Source of the DNA: Marivita sp.
GTDB lineage: Bacteria; Pseudomonadota; Alphaproteobacteria; Rhodobacterales; Rhodobacteraceae
Assembly: GCF_022763305.1 (NCBI RefSeq)
Contig: NZ_JALEGT010000041.1
Coordinates: 124,001-188,000, forward strand
Direction of reading: 5' to 3'
Length of the DNA: 64,000 bases
Part shown: positions 41,095 to 50,620 of the stretch, one piece after another
Numbering within the stretch: position 1 is the stretch's first letter
Layout of the letters: each line of letters starts with the position of its first letter
Position numbers and translations under genes: made by a program
Notes under the pieces: model-generated
Databases searched by the model: none
What the model was told of the DNA's origin: nothing
Seen by the model: only the letters and a program-made list of their open reading frames with translations

Positions 41095-42594
41095 TCATGA
41101 GGCCACTTTCACGCCGTCATCGGTAATCATGGTTCTCGAAAACGTGCCATCGGTGTTAACCATTCGATGGCAAAGCATAAGCTGCATCAAATCAAGCATT
41201 GTCTGCGCATATGCTGAATTTTTTGTCAGATTTTGGTCTTCAAGCCCGTCGGAGACATCCATCAGGATGGGGGGAAGCCCTCCGGCAAATTGTACGAATC
41301 GCAGTGAGTCCTTGCGCATCACGGAAAGATTCGCGGCATCAATCGATATCCCGTGGTCCCTCTGCCAGAGCGTCGGCGCCAGTGGATCGCCAAAATCCAG
41401 CTCTGACACCGAGACCGTCCGCCAGTCTTCGGGCGTCGTTCCGTTCAGGAAGGGCACGAGGCTTCGGCCATCCATCGAATGCGGAATGTCGAGGCCAAGG
41501 CAATCAAGAATGGTCGGCGTGACATCAATGGATTCCGTCGGCTCTGTCACCGTGATCCCGCGGACAGTCGTGTGCGGGTGCCGGATGATGAGCGGAACGT
41601 GGAACGCGGCATCATGAAACGTCGTTTTGCCCCCAAGCCCGTAATCCCCCAGCATCTCACCATGATCGGCGGTCAGCACGATCAGCGTGTCGTCATATTG
41701 CCCGCTGTCCTTCAGCCAGGCGATCAGCCGACCGACATGGTGGTCGACTTCGGTCGCTAGACCGAAATAAAGCTTGCGGATCATCCGTGTCGTGGCATCC
41801 GACGCCTCGAGTTCCGGGAAACCGACAACGGTTGAGGCCACATTCGCCTTTCGACGCGCCGTCGTGACAAAGGGATGCCACCCCGGTTCAGCCGCTTCCT
41901 TCGCCGAGGGAAGATGGGTTTCATCGTACATCTGGTTATACGGCGCCGGGGCCACGAAAGGCGGGTGCGGCCGGATATATGTGACCAGGCCGAACCAGCC
42001 CGGCGGTCGCTGACCCAGACCGGCGATCACCTGATCCGTCAGAAAAGCGGTGTCGCTATGTTCCGCCGCATACATCGCGGGCGAATCCGGAGTGTCGCCA
42101 ACCGGTCGATACATCTCGGGATAGGGCGGCACATCATAGCCCGCCGCGCGCAGATGCTCTTCCCAGGCGCGGGAATCCCCCTCGAGCCGCATCCGAACCA
42201 CTTCTTGGAAACCGGGGGCCAACTCCTCGTAGGAAAACAGCCTTGGATCATCCGGCGGAAGGAATCTCGGATCCTGAGACGTGTCGGTATACCCGAACAG
42301 CAGCGGGTCGAACCCGTGCTGACGCGTCACGGTGGCAAGGTTCGGAACATCCCGCTTGAGCGGTGTCCCGTTGCGCCGGGCTCCGTGGTTCGATGCATAT
42401 TGCGCCGTAAGCAGGGACACCCGCGATGGACCGCAGGGCGAGGTGACGGAATAATGGTTCCGGAACGATACCGCATCCTCTGCCAGGCTTCGGATGTTGG
42501 GCATGTCCAGATGCTCGGCAAGCGCTCCGAACACGCAATCCGCGCGCAACTGGTCGATCACGATAAACAGCGTATTCGGCTTTGACTTGGACAC
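41095..42594 (-). CDS. Sulfatase-family hydrolase, phosphonate-monoester-hydrolase-like
   Basis: About 499 residues from GTG 42594, chosen because GGGAAG lies five bases upstream; an in-frame ATG at 42621 has no site. N-terminal metal motif LFIVIDQLRAD, then SVTSPCGPSR, a CxPxR sequence whose Cys would become formylglycine, and later LTADHGEMLGDYGL. NHGARRNGTPLKRDVPNL, FGYTDTSQDPR and YIRPHPPFVAPAPYNQMYD follow the phosphonate monoester hydrolase (PMH) pattern more than arylsulfatases. It would cleave phosphonate esters, or sulfate esters, to the free acid. No signal peptide, so the substrate is hydrolysed in the cytoplasm after import. Confidence 0.78.
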   Translation of the reverse strand: MSKSKPNTLFIVIDQLRADCVFGALAEHLDMPNIRSLAEDAVSFRNHYSVTSPCGPSRVSLLTAQYASNHGARRNGTPLKRDVPNLATVTRQHGFDPLLFGYTDTSQDPRFLPPDDPRLFSYEELAPGFQEVVRMRLEGDSRAWEEHLRAAGYDVPPYPEMYRPVGDTPDSPAMYAAEHSDTAFLTDQVIAGLGQRPPGWFGLVTYIRPHPPFVAPAPYNQMYDETHLPSAKEAAEPGWHPFVTTARRKANVASTVVGFPELEASDATTRMIRKLYFGLATEVDHHVGRLIAWLKDSGQYDDTLIVLTADHGEMLGDYGLGGKTTFHDAAFHVPLIIRHPHTTVRGITVTEPTESIDVTPTILDCLGLDIPHSMDGRSLVPFLNGTTPEDWRTVSVSELDFGDPLAPTLWQRDHGISIDAANLSVMRKDSLRFVQFAGGLPPILMDVSDGLEDQNLTKNSAYAQTMLDLMQLMLCHRMVNTDGTFSRTMITDDGVKVAS

Positions 42595-42662
42595 GGCGCT
42601 TCCCAGGATTGGGCCGATCATGACAAGCGGACACCATATGTAAAGACAAGTGATTTATATAC

Positions 42663-42685
42663 ATCCATAGGCCAAACCTATGGAT
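42663..42685. promoter_or_regulatory. Inverted repeat, candidate LysR site before the sulfatase/ABC genes
   Basis: ATCCATAGG-CCAAA-CCTATGGAT, perfect 9-base arms, between the lysR stop and the sulfatase start (69 bases before GTG 42594). Its CCATAGGCCAAACCTAT (42665-42681) differs at only 3 of 17 positions from the sequence before phnW at 43580-43596. It might instead act as a stem at the end of lysR, but no T-run follows. Confidence 0.6.
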
Positions 42686-43554
42686 TACGCCAGCAGCGTC
42701 TTCTGCACCGCCTTGATGAAGCCTCGGATCAGCGGAACATCCCGCCGCGCGGACAACGTCACCAGAGATTCAGACATGCCGATATCGACATCGTCGAAGG
42801 GAATGGCCTTCAACCGACGGTCATGACCGAATTCGGCCTCACTGATGAACCCGATCCCGGCACCCGACGCCACCACCTCGCGCATCGCTTCACGACCTTC
42901 GACCTCGATGGCGGGGATCAGGTCGAGCTTCAGCCGCTCCGCCTCTTCCTCGACCTGCGCTCGCGTCCGCGATCCCACCTCGCGATAGATCAAGGGATAC
43001 CGCCCCAGATCGCGGAAGCGCAGTTTTCGCGTGCCCTGCAGCAGATATCCCTTCGCAACCAAGGCAAGGATCGGCGTGCGCCCCAAGTCGATGCTGTCAA
43101 GATCCGGTGCCGAGATCGAATTGCCGACGACACCGATTTCCGCCTCATAATTCCGCAAGCGGCGCAGCAGGTCCTCGGTATTGCCGGTCCGGATGCTGAC
43201 GAACACCTCGGGACTGGCCGCACGGAATCGTTGCACCGCCTCCGTGATGTGCATCGCGGAATCCGCCATAATGCGCAGATGACCAGACAAGGCGGTTCGG
43301 TTTTCATCAAAAAGTGCGCTGATCCGTTCCTCCACCTCAAACATCTCGCTGGTCAGTCGGAACAACGCCTCGCCCGCATCCGTCATCCGCACCTGACGCG
43401 CTTCGCGGGTGAACAGCAGCACGTCATGCCGCTGCTCAAGCTGGCGTACCTGATCCGACACCGAGGGCTGCGAAATATTGAGCGCACGCGCCGCGCGGGA
43501 GAATCCGCCATGCAAAGCGACATGGTGAAAGGCACGTAACTGGCTATAGCGCAT
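42685..43554 (-). CDS. LysR-family regulator of the phosphonate locus
   Basis: 289 residues. Winged HTH at residues ~1-60 (LRAFHHVALHGGFSRAARALNISQPSVSDQVRQLE), then the LysR substrate-binding domain (LSGHLRIMADSAMHITEAVQRF, LVASGAGIGFISEAEFG-like end). Divergent from phnW across ~120 bases. LysR genes stand in the same place next to phnWAY in rhizobia, where AEP or phosphonate is the signal. Two near-identical sites flank this gene, one in front of each arm of the locus. Confidence 0.87.
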   Translation of the reverse strand: MRYSQLRAFHHVALHGGFSRAARALNISQPSVSDQVRQLEQRHDVLLFTREARQVRMTDAGEALFRLTSEMFEVEERISALFDENRTALSGHLRIMADSAMHITEAVQRFRAASPEVFVSIRTGNTEDLLRRLRNYEAEIGVVGNSISAPDLDSIDLGRTPILALVAKGYLLQGTRKLRFRDLGRYPLIYREVGSRTRAQVEEEAERLKLDLIPAIEVEGREAMREVVASGAGIGFISEAEFGHDRRLKAIPFDDVDIGMSESLVTLSARRDVPLIRGFIKAVQKTLLA

Positions 43555-43579
43555 GGTGGCTCCGGACGGGGGCGACTCT

Positions 43580-43596
43580 CCATAAGCTTAACCTAT
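43580..43596. promoter_or_regulatory. Candidate LysR site before phnW
   Basis: CCATAAGCTTAACCTAT, an ATA-N9-TAT dyad of LysR-box form, lies 25 bases before the lysR start and ~80 before the phnW start, where a divergent LysR operator is expected. It matches the sequence at 42665-42681 at 14 of 17 positions and in the same orientation. Confidence 0.6.
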
Positions 43597-43675
43597 CAAT
43601 CAATAGAGAACAAAGATTTTACATATGCCTGACCGCGCCGCATATCCAAGGCCAGAACAGCTTTGGAACCGCACC

Positions 43676-44857
43676 ATGTCTGCCACACCGCTGCCTGCCC
43701 CGGAACTCGGGGAACCCTATCTTCTGACCCCCGGCCCGCTGACCACCGCCTATGCGGTCAAACAGGCGATGCTCAAGGATTGGGGCAGTTGGGATGATGA
43801 TTTCCGCGCTATGACGCTCGCGGTCCGCTCCCGTTTGCTGGCCCTGATCGGCGATGGCGCGTCTGATTACGACTGCGTGCCGATCCAGGGATCCGGCAGC
43901 TATTGCGTCGAGGCGATGCTGGGCAGCTTCGTTCCCCGCGACGGCAAGGTTCTCGTGCTGTCGAACGGTGCCTACGGGCTGCGCGCCGCGCAAACGCTCG
44001 ACTATCTCGGTCGGTCCTGCCACCTTCTCGACAAGGGCGACTACCTGCCTCCACGCGGCGACGAGGTTGCAGCCATCCTCGCCGCTGATCCAACCATCAC
44101 CCATGTGCTGGCGATCCATTGCGAAACCTCAAGCGGCATCCTGAACCCGGTCGAGGAAATCGCAGAGGCCACCCAGAAAGCCGGGCGCAAGCTCCTGATC
44201 GACTCCATGTCGGCTTTCGGTGCCCTGCCGCTCGACCCGGTCAAACTCAACTGCACCGCCTTTGTGTCCTCGGCCAACAAGTGCATCGAGGGCGTCCCGG
44301 GCTTTGGTTTTGTCATCGCCCGCAAAGACGAGATCGAAACCTCTAAAGGCAATTCGCATTCCCTGTCGCTCGACGTGCACGCGCAATGGGCGACAATGGA
44401 GAAAACCGGCCAGTGGCGCTTTACGCCCCCGACCCATGTGGTCGCGGCCTTCCTCAAGGCGCTCGACTTGCACGAAGCCGAAGGCGGTGTGCCCGCCCGT
44501 GGTGCCCGCTATACAAAGAACCGCGATGTGATGGTGCAAGGGATGCGCGATCTGGGGTTTGAAACCCTGCTCGCCGACCGCTGGCTCAGCCCGATCATCG
44601 TGACCTTCTTCTGCCCCGCCGATCCGAACTTTACCTTCCCCGGCTTTTATGACGCCATGAAGGCCCGCGGGTTCATCATCTATCCCGGCAAGCTGACCGT
44701 CGTGGACAGTTTCCGCATTGGGGTGATCGGGCAGATGGACGAACACGTGATGCGCCGTGTGGTGGACGCCGCCCGCGACGCCCTGACCGATATGAAAGTA
44801 AGCAGCGCAGCTCCGCCCGCCGCCGCTTTGGAAGAACGCAAGAAACTCGCCGCCTGA
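43676..44857 (+). CDS. phnW: 2-aminoethylphosphonate:pyruvate aminotransferase
   Basis: 393 residues from ATG 43676 (GGAA upstream; ATG 43625 in frame has no site). PLP aminotransferase class [11 protein letters not shown]-type start ([19 protein letters not shown]), [14 protein letters not shown], and the PLP lysine in [20 protein letters not shown]. It converts 2-aminoethylphosphonate and pyruvate to phosphonoacetaldehyde and alanine. First gene of phnWAY; phnA follows after 10 bases. Confidence 0.9.
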   Translation: MSATPLPAPELGEPYLLTPGPLTTAYAVKQAMLKDWGSWDDDFRAMTLAVRSRLLALIGDGASDYDCVPIQGSGSYCVEAMLGSFVPRDGKVLVLSNGAYGLRAAQTLDYLGRSCHLLDKGDYLPPRGDEVAAILAADPTITHVLAIHCETSSGILNPVEEIAEATQKAGRKLLIDSMSAFGALPLDPVKLNCTAFVSSANKCIEGVPGFGFVIARKDEIETSKGNSHSLSLDVHAQWATMEKTGQWRFTPPTHVVAAFLKALDLHEAEGGVPARGARYTKNRDVMVQGMRDLGFETLLADRWLSPIIVTFFCPADPNFTFPGFYDAMKARGFIIYPGKLTVVDSFRIGVIGQMDEHVMRRVVDAARDALTDMKVSSAAPPAAALEERKKLAA

Positions 44858-44867
44858 AGGAAGAGAT

Positions 44868-46127
44868 ATGCCGATTAAGAACTCCGTGGTCGCCAATGAC
44901 CGCACCTACCCCGCGCCCAAGACCTGCGCGATTGCGATCTGTCTGGATGGCTGCGAACCCGAATACCTCGAGGTGGCGATTGCAGAAGGGCTGATGCCGA
45001 CGCTGAAGCGCATCCGCGACACCGGAACAGACCGTCTGGCTCATTCGGTGATCCCGTCCTTCACCAACCCCAACAACATGAGCATCGCCACGGGCCGCCC
45101 GCCCGCCGTGCACGGCATCTGCGGCAACTTCCTTTACGAGCCGGAAAACGGACAGGAAGTCATGATGAACGACGTCCGCTTTCTGCGCGCGCCAACCGTA
45201 TTCTCCAAGTTCTACGAAGCGGGTGCGCGGGTCGCAGTCGTCACGGCCAAGGACAAGCTGCGCGCGCTGCTGGGGGCTGGTCTGAAGTTCGACGAAGACC
45301 GCGCCATCGCGTTTTCGTCCGAACGCTCGGGTGACACGACCAAGGCGGAGCACGGTATCGACAAGGCGTCCGACTGGCTCGGCATGCCGGTGCCAGAGGT
45401 CTATTCCGCCGACCTGTCAGAATTCGTCTTCGCCGCCGGTGTGAAGCTGCTGAAAGAGTGGAAACCGGACGTGATGTACCTCTCCACCACCGACTACATC
45501 CAGCACAAGTTCGCGCCTGATGAACAGGGCGCGAAAGACTTCTACGCGATGTTCGATAAGTACCTGACCGAACTTGACGCCATGGGCGCGGCCATCGTCG
45601 TTACCGCCGATCACGGCATGAAGCCAAAGCATGACGCCAACGGCGACCCGTCGGTGATCTACGTGCAGGATCTGCTCGACGAATGGCTGGGCGAAGCTGC
45701 CGCGCGGGTGATCCTGCCGATCACCGACCCGTATGTCGTGCATCACGGCGCGCTGGGGTCGTTCGCCACGGCTTACCTGCCCGCGAGTGCCGATCAGGCC
45801 GACATCATCGCCCGCCTGCGCGCTTTGCCGGAGATGCTCGAAGTTGTGGACAAGGCCACCGCCGTTCAGAAATACGAACTCCCCGCCGACCGCATCGGCG
45901 ACATCGTCATGATCTCGACCGAGAACATGACCATCGGCACCTCTGCCCACCGCCACGACCTCGCCGCGCTCAAGGAACCGCTGCGCAGCCATGGCGGGCT
46001 GACCGAACAGGAAGTGCCCTTCATCGTGAACCGCAAGATCGACCTGCCCAACGCACCGACCCTGCGCAATTTCGATGCGTTTTTCTATGCCACCACCGCA
46101 GCCGCGCTCGAAGAGGTGCCCGCATGA
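44868..46127 (+). CDS. phnA: Phosphonoacetate hydrolase
   Basis: 419 residues, alkaline phosphatase superfamily. Metal and nucleophile motifs: [26 protein letters not shown] (catalytic Thr region), [27 protein letters not shown] and [21 protein letters not shown]. Cleaves the C-P bond of phosphonoacetate to acetate and phosphate. AAGGAAGAG before the ATG. ATGA overlap with phnY. This is the PhnA of the PhnWAY route, not the unrelated zinc-ribbon E. coli PhnA. Confidence 0.9.
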   Translation: MPIKNSVVANDRTYPAPKTCAIAICLDGCEPEYLEVAIAEGLMPTLKRIRDTGTDRLAHSVIPSFTNPNNMSIATGRPPAVHGICGNFLYEPENGQEVMMNDVRFLRAPTVFSKFYEAGARVAVVTAKDKLRALLGAGLKFDEDRAIAFSSERSGDTTKAEHGIDKASDWLGMPVPEVYSADLSEFVFAAGVKLLKEWKPDVMYLSTTDYIQHKFAPDEQGAKDFYAMFDKYLTELDAMGAAIVVTADHGMKPKHDANGDPSVIYVQDLLDEWLGEAAARVILPITDPYVVHHGALGSFATAYLPASADQADIIARLRALPEMLEVVDKATAVQKYELPADRIGDIVMISTENMTIGTSAHRHDLAALKEPLRSHGGLTEQEVPFIVNRKIDLPNAPTLRNFDAFFYATTAAALEEVPA

Positions 46128-47563
46128 CCGAAATCCGTCACGAACAGATGCGCATCGGTGGTGAAAAGGTCGACACCGAAGCGCGGCTCGAGGTGCGTTA
46201 TCCCTATACCGACGAGGTGATCGGCACCGTCCCGATGGGCACCGCCGAACACGCCCGCCGTGCCTTCGAGATTGCCGCGAACTACAAACCCAAGCTCACC
46301 CGCTACGAACGCAGCCAGATCCTGCAACGCGCCGGTCAACTGATCGGTGAACGTCGTGACTACCTTGCCAAATGGCTGACGCTGGAACTGGGCATCTGCC
46401 ACCAGCATAGCATCTACGAAACCAAGCGCGCGCAGGACGTCTACCAATTCGCCGCCGCCGAAGCACTCAAGGACGATGGCGAGATTTTCTCGTGTGACCT
46501 GACCCATAACGGCAAGGCGCGCAAGATTTTCACCATGCGCGAACCCGTCCGCGCCATCAGCGCGATCACCCCGTTCAACCACCCGCTGAACATGGTCAGC
46601 CACAAGATCGCACCGTCGATTGCCACCAACAACTGCATGGTGTGCAAACCGACAGAACTTACACCGCTTACGGCGCTGACCTTGGCCGACATCCTCTACG
46701 AGGCAGGCCTCCCGCCCGAGATGTTCCAGGTCGTCACCGGCATGCCCGCCGATATCGGCGACGAGATGGTGACGAACCCGAATATCGACATCATCACCTT
46801 CACCGGTGGTGTTCCCGTCGGCAAACTCATCGCGTCCAAAGCGGGCTACAAGCGCACCGCGCTGGAACTGGGTGGCAACGATCCCCTGATCGTCTGCAAC
46901 GACCTGAGCGATGCCGACCTCGACATGGCCGCGACCATTGCCGTCGCCGGTGCCACCGGCAACTCCGGCCAGCGCTGCACCGCGATCAAGCGCATCCTCG
47001 TGCAGGAAATCGTCGCTGACCGGTTCGTTCCGCTGGTGGTCGAGAAGGCCAGGAAGATCAAATTCGGTGATCCACAGGACCCCGAAACCGAACTGGGCTG
47101 CGTGATCCACGCGCAAGCCGCAGAACTGTTCGAAAAGCGTGTCTACATGGCCGCCGACCAGGGCGCGAAGGTGCTTTATGACCCGGGCCGCAAAGGCGCG
47201 CTTCTGCCGCCCATCGTGGTCGATCACGTCCCCCATGACAGCGAACTGGTGATGGAGGAAACATTCGGCCCGATCATCCCCATCGTCCGCGTGCCCGACA
47301 ACGACGAAGAGGTGATGCGCATCTCCAACAGCACCGATTTCGGCCTGTCCTCGGGTGTCTGCACCAACGACCTGAACCGCGCGATTGCCTATATCAACGG
47401 GCTCAATGTCGGCACCTGCAACATCTGGGAACAGCCCGGCTACCGGATAGAGATGTCCCCCTTTGGCGGCATCAAGGACAGCGGCAATGGCGTAAAGGAA
47501 GGTGTCATCGAGGCGATGAAGTTCTTCACCAACGTCAAGACCTACAGCCTGCCCTGGCCCTGA
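46124..47563 (+). CDS. phnY: Phosphonoacetaldehyde dehydrogenase
   Basis: 479 residues, aldehyde dehydrogenase superfamily. [36 protein letters not shown] (general-base Glu) and [12 protein letters not shown] (catalytic Cys) are present; the Arg-rich active-site environment fits PhnY. It oxidises phosphonoacetaldehyde to phosphonoacetate with NAD+, linking PhnW to PhnA. Overlaps phnA by ATGA and is followed by a phosphoesterase gene after five bases. Confidence 0.88.
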   Translation: MTEIRHEQMRIGGEKVDTEARLEVRYPYTDEVIGTVPMGTAEHARRAFEIAANYKPKLTRYERSQILQRAGQLIGERRDYLAKWLTLELGICHQHSIYETKRAQDVYQFAAAEALKDDGEIFSCDLTHNGKARKIFTMREPVRAISAITPFNHPLNMVSHKIAPSIATNNCMVCKPTELTPLTALTLADILYEAGLPPEMFQVVTGMPADIGDEMVTNPNIDIITFTGGVPVGKLIASKAGYKRTALELGGNDPLIVCNDLSDADLDMAATIAVAGATGNSGQRCTAIKRILVQEIVADRFVPLVVEKARKIKFGDPQDPETELGCVIHAQAAELFEKRVYMAADQGAKVLYDPGRKGALLPPIVVDHVPHDSELVMEETFGPIIPIVRVPDNDEEVMRISNSTDFGLSSGVCTNDLNRAIAYINGLNVGTCNIWEQPGYRIEMSPFGGIKDSGNGVKEGVIEAMKFFTNVKTYSLPWP

Positions 47564-47568
47564 CGCCC

Positions 47569-48354
47569 ATGGCCTTCACCCACAAGATCGTCTGGATCTC
47601 CGACCTGCACCAGACGGTCTCTGGTCAGGTCGAAGGCGTGAACAGCCGTGCGCGGCTGCACCAGGTGGTCGAACAGGTGAACGCCCATCATGCCGACGCG
47701 CTGTGCTGCGTCGCATCCGGCGATCTGTGCGATACCGGAACGGCAGAGGAATACACGGCACTGAGCAAGGCTCTGTCAGACCTGCGCGTGCCGTTCCTTC
47801 CGATGATCGGCAATCACGACAATCGCGCGAACATGATCGCGGCGCTTCCCCGACCCGGAACAGGGCCTGAGGGCTATTATCAATACCGCCACGACCTCTA
47901 CGGCAATGTGACCCTGCTCTGCCTCGACACTCATCTGCCCGGCAGCGATGCGGGACAAATGGATGCCGCCCGTCTGGACTGGCTTGCCTCGGAACTTGAG
48001 CAAACCCGCGACAGGCGTGTCCTTGTCTTTGCCCATCACCCGCCCGGCCCATTGGGCCTCGGATTGCTCGACGACATGCCCTTGCTCGATCACCAGCCTC
48101 TGGTCGATCTTCTATCCTCTGCCCCCCAGGTCGAACATCTCTGCGTCGGCCATGTGCACCGCCCGCTGTCCGGCGTGATCGGCGGCGTGCCCTTCACCGC
48201 CCTCCGCTCCATCGCGCATCAGACCCGGCCACCCCACCAGACATGGGACTGGTCAAACTTCGTCGCGCCCGAGGAACGCCCCCAATACGCAGTCATCCTG
48301 ATCGGCCCGGATCGGGTGGTGATCCAGATGACGGATATCGAGGACCCCGCCTGA
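47569..48354 (+). CDS. Calcineurin-like metallophosphoesterase
   Basis: 261 residues. Metal-binding motifs in order: WISDLHQT (DxH), ASGDLCDTGT (GDxxD form), IGNHDNRANM (GNHD), FAHHPPG and VGHVHRP (GHxH). Same general type as CpdA/GpdQ cyclic-nucleotide and glycerophosphodiesterases. Placed between phnY and pbfA in one coupled unit (its stop overlaps the pbfA start), so it probably opens a phosphonate diester or lipid-derived ester before catabolism. Substrate not determined by sequence. Confidence 0.83.
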   Translation: MAFTHKIVWISDLHQTVSGQVEGVNSRARLHQVVEQVNAHHADALCCVASGDLCDTGTAEEYTALSKALSDLRVPFLPMIGNHDNRANMIAALPRPGTGPEGYYQYRHDLYGNVTLLCLDTHLPGSDAGQMDAARLDWLASELEQTRDRRVLVFAHHPPGPLGLGLLDDMPLLDHQPLVDLLSSAPQVEHLCVGHVHRPLSGVIGGVPFTALRSIAHQTRPPHQTWDWSNFVAPEERPQYAVILIGPDRVVIQMTDIEDPA

Positions 48355-49697
48355 TGCGACACACCGAAGGCGAAGCCAACACCAGCGCCGCACGGGCCGA
48401 CTGGTCCGCGCGCGAAACACACAACGAAACGCGCGACCTGCTGGCGCGTGATGCCAACGCTTTCCTGCACCAATCCCTGTCTTCCCCCTGCCTCAGCACC
48501 ATCGCCAAGGCCGAAGGCATCTGGATCGAAGACACCAGCGGCCGCCGCTTCATGGATTTCCACGGTAACTCCGTGCACCACATCGGTTACGGCCATCCGC
48601 GCCTTGTGCAGGCCGTGAAAGACCAGATCGACGCGCTGCCCTTCTCACCGCGCCGCTTCACCAACGATGTCTCCGTCACGCTCGCTGAACGCTTGGGCCG
48701 GATCGCACCCGGCAATCTCAACCGCGTTCTCTTCACCACGGGCGGATCGGACGCCGTGGAAGTCGCTTTGCGCCTTGCCCGCGCCGCCACAGGCCGGTTC
48801 AAGACGATCAGCTTCTGGGACGCGTTCCACGGTGCAGGGTTTGGCGCCTCCAGCGTCGGCGGCGAAGCCACCTTCCGCAGCCATATCGCCGGCCCGCTCC
48901 TGCCCGGCGCCGAACACGTCGCCCCCTTTCACTGCTACCACTGCGCCTATGGCCACCCCGGACCGGAAACCTGCGCCCTTGCCTGCGCCAAGATGGTCGA
49001 ATTCGCTCTGGCCCGCGAAGGCGATGTGGCTGCCATCATCGCCGAACCCATGCGCGCCGTTCCGGTTGTCCCCCCACCGGGCTACTGGCAAGCCGTTCAG
49101 GCCGCCTGCCGCAAACACGGAGCGCTGCTCATCATGGATGAAATCCCGACAGGCCTCGGCAAGACCGGCCGCATGTTCGCCTTTGATCATGACGGAATCG
49201 AACCGGATATCGTTGTTCTCGGCAAGGCGCTTGGCGGCGGCATGCTCCCCATCGCCGGGATCATCGCACGGGACGATCTGAACGTCGCGGGCGACTTCGC
49301 CATCGGGCACTACACGCACGAAAAGAACCCCGTCACCGCCCGCGCAGCACTGACCACGCTTGACATCATCGAGGACGAAGGACTGGTAGACCGCTCCGCA
49401 ACCCTTGGCACCCACGCCCAGGAGCGCCTGAAAGACGCGCTGCACGATCACCCTCATGTGGGCGACATCCGCGGTCGCGGCCTCATGTTCGGGGTCGAGA
49501 TCGTAACCGACCGCGACAGCCGCACCCCCGATCCCGACCGCGCCGAACGCATCTACTATGCCTGCCTCGACAAAGGCCTCAGCTTCAAGATCAGCGCCGG
49601 CTGCGTGCTGACCCTGTCACCCCCGCTGGTGATCTCCCAGGCCGATCTCGACACAGCCCTCGACATCGTCATCGACGCGATCCGGACAACCGGGTGA
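48354..49697 (+). CDS. pbfA: Class III PLP enzyme, PbfA-like 1-hydroxy-2-aminoethylphosphonate ammonia-lyase
   Basis: 447 residues from ATG 48354, which overlaps the previous TGA. Aminotransferase class III fold: FTTGGSDAVEVALRLAR, IMDEIPTGLGKTGRMFAF and VVLGKALGGGMLP with the PLP lysine. In phosphonate clusters beside phnWAY such proteins are PbfA, which eliminates ammonia from (R)-1-hydroxy-2-aminoethylphosphonate to give phosphonoacetaldehyde. An ordinary omega-aminotransferase is the alternative; the neighbours favour PbfA. Confidence 0.75.
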   Translation: MRHTEGEANTSAARADWSARETHNETRDLLARDANAFLHQSLSSPCLSTIAKAEGIWIEDTSGRRFMDFHGNSVHHIGYGHPRLVQAVKDQIDALPFSPRRFTNDVSVTLAERLGRIAPGNLNRVLFTTGGSDAVEVALRLARAATGRFKTISFWDAFHGAGFGASSVGGEATFRSHIAGPLLPGAEHVAPFHCYHCAYGHPGPETCALACAKMVEFALAREGDVAAIIAEPMRAVPVVPPPGYWQAVQAACRKHGALLIMDEIPTGLGKTGRMFAFDHDGIEPDIVVLGKALGGGMLPIAGIIARDDLNVAGDFAIGHYTHEKNPVTARAALTTLDIIEDEGLVDRSATLGTHAQERLKDALHDHPHVGDIRGRGLMFGVEIVTDRDSRTPDPDRAERIYYACLDKGLSFKISAGCVLTLSPPLVISQADLDTALDIVIDAIRTTG

Positions 49698-50521
49698 GCA
49701 CAACCGTCCTTCTGATCGTCCTGCTGGCCGCGCTGCTCCACGCGCTCTGGAACGCGCTGGTCAAAACCTCGGGCGACCGCGCAATCACGCTTGGTCTGGT
49801 GGCAACGGGCCACTGCCTGCCCGCCTTTGCCCTGGTGCCCTTTGTCCCGATCCCGGCAGCCGAGGCGTTTCCCTTCATCATCGCCTCCACGGTGATCCAC
49901 TGGGCCTACTATTACGGCCTGAACATCGCTTACCGCTTTGGCGACCTGTCCCTGATCTACCCCATCGCGCGCGGCACCGCCCCGGTGATGGTCGCCCTCG
50001 GCGCCATGGTCTGGGCGGATGAGTCCCTGTCGCTCTGGGCTTGGATCGGGATCGTGACCGTATCCGCCGGGATCATGGTGCTGGCCGCCATCCGGCACGC
50101 CGACAAGCGCGGGATCGGAGCGGCACTTGCAACCTCTGCCATCATCGCGGCCTATTCGGTGGTGGATGGCATCGGCATTCGCGTTTCCGGCACACCCATC
50201 GGCTATGTCGTCTGGCTGTTCGCCGCCGAGATCTTCGTGGCCGTCTTCGTCATCGCCACCCGGTTCAACCGCGCCCGCAGCATCAGCCAACGCGCGCTTG
50301 TCCTTGGCCTGACAGGCGGCCTCATCTCCGGCCTCGCCTATGGGCTGGCCCTCTTCGCCAAAACACTGGCCCCCATCGGCATCGTGTCAGCGGTGCGCGA
50401 AACCTCCGTGATCTTCGCAGCCTTGATCGGCGTCTACTGGCTCGGCGAAGGACCGGCCAAGCGCAGGCTAGTCGCGGCCAGCGTGGTGGCACTCGGCGTC
50501 ATCATCCTCGCCCTGTCCTGA
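49694..50521 (+). CDS. EamA/DMT-family permease
   Basis: 275 residues from GTG 49694, overlapping the pbfA stop by GTGA. About ten membrane helices in two EamA repeats, starting LLIVLLAALLHALWNALVK and repeating near residue 145. Drug/metabolite-transporter proteins export or import small metabolites. Being coupled to pbfA, it may move a phosphonate, its by-product or an amine. Last gene of the phnW unit; hairpins follow. Confidence 0.85.
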   Translation: MSTTVLLIVLLAALLHALWNALVKTSGDRAITLGLVATGHCLPAFALVPFVPIPAAEAFPFIIASTVIHWAYYYGLNIAYRFGDLSLIYPIARGTAPVMVALGAMVWADESLSLWAWIGIVTVSAGIMVLAAIRHADKRGIGAALATSAIIAAYSVVDGIGIRVSGTPIGYVVWLFAAEIFVAVFVIATRFNRARSISQRALVLGLTGGLISGLAYGLALFAKTLAPIGIVSAVRETSVIFAALIGVYWLGEGPAKRRLVAASVVALGVIILALS

Positions 50522-50550
50522 TCTTCTCTGGTTCGAAAATACTTCGGGGT

Positions 50551-50611
50551 TTGGGGCAGAGCCCCAATGTTTCGGTCCACCGAAACACCATGATGCGTCA
50601 CCGCATCATGG
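50551..50611. terminator. Three successive hairpins between convergent genes
   Basis: TTGGGGC-AGA-GCCCCAA (50551-50567), GTTTCGGT-CC-ACCGAAAC (50569-50586) and CCATGATGCG-TCAC-CGCATCATGG (50588-50611). All have perfect arms. They fill the 99-base gap between the EamA stop and the rpiR stop and most likely stop transcription from both directions. The first one resembles, from memory, a frequent Rhodobacterales gene-end motif. Confidence 0.65.
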
Positions 50612-50620
50612 ACCCGAAAA

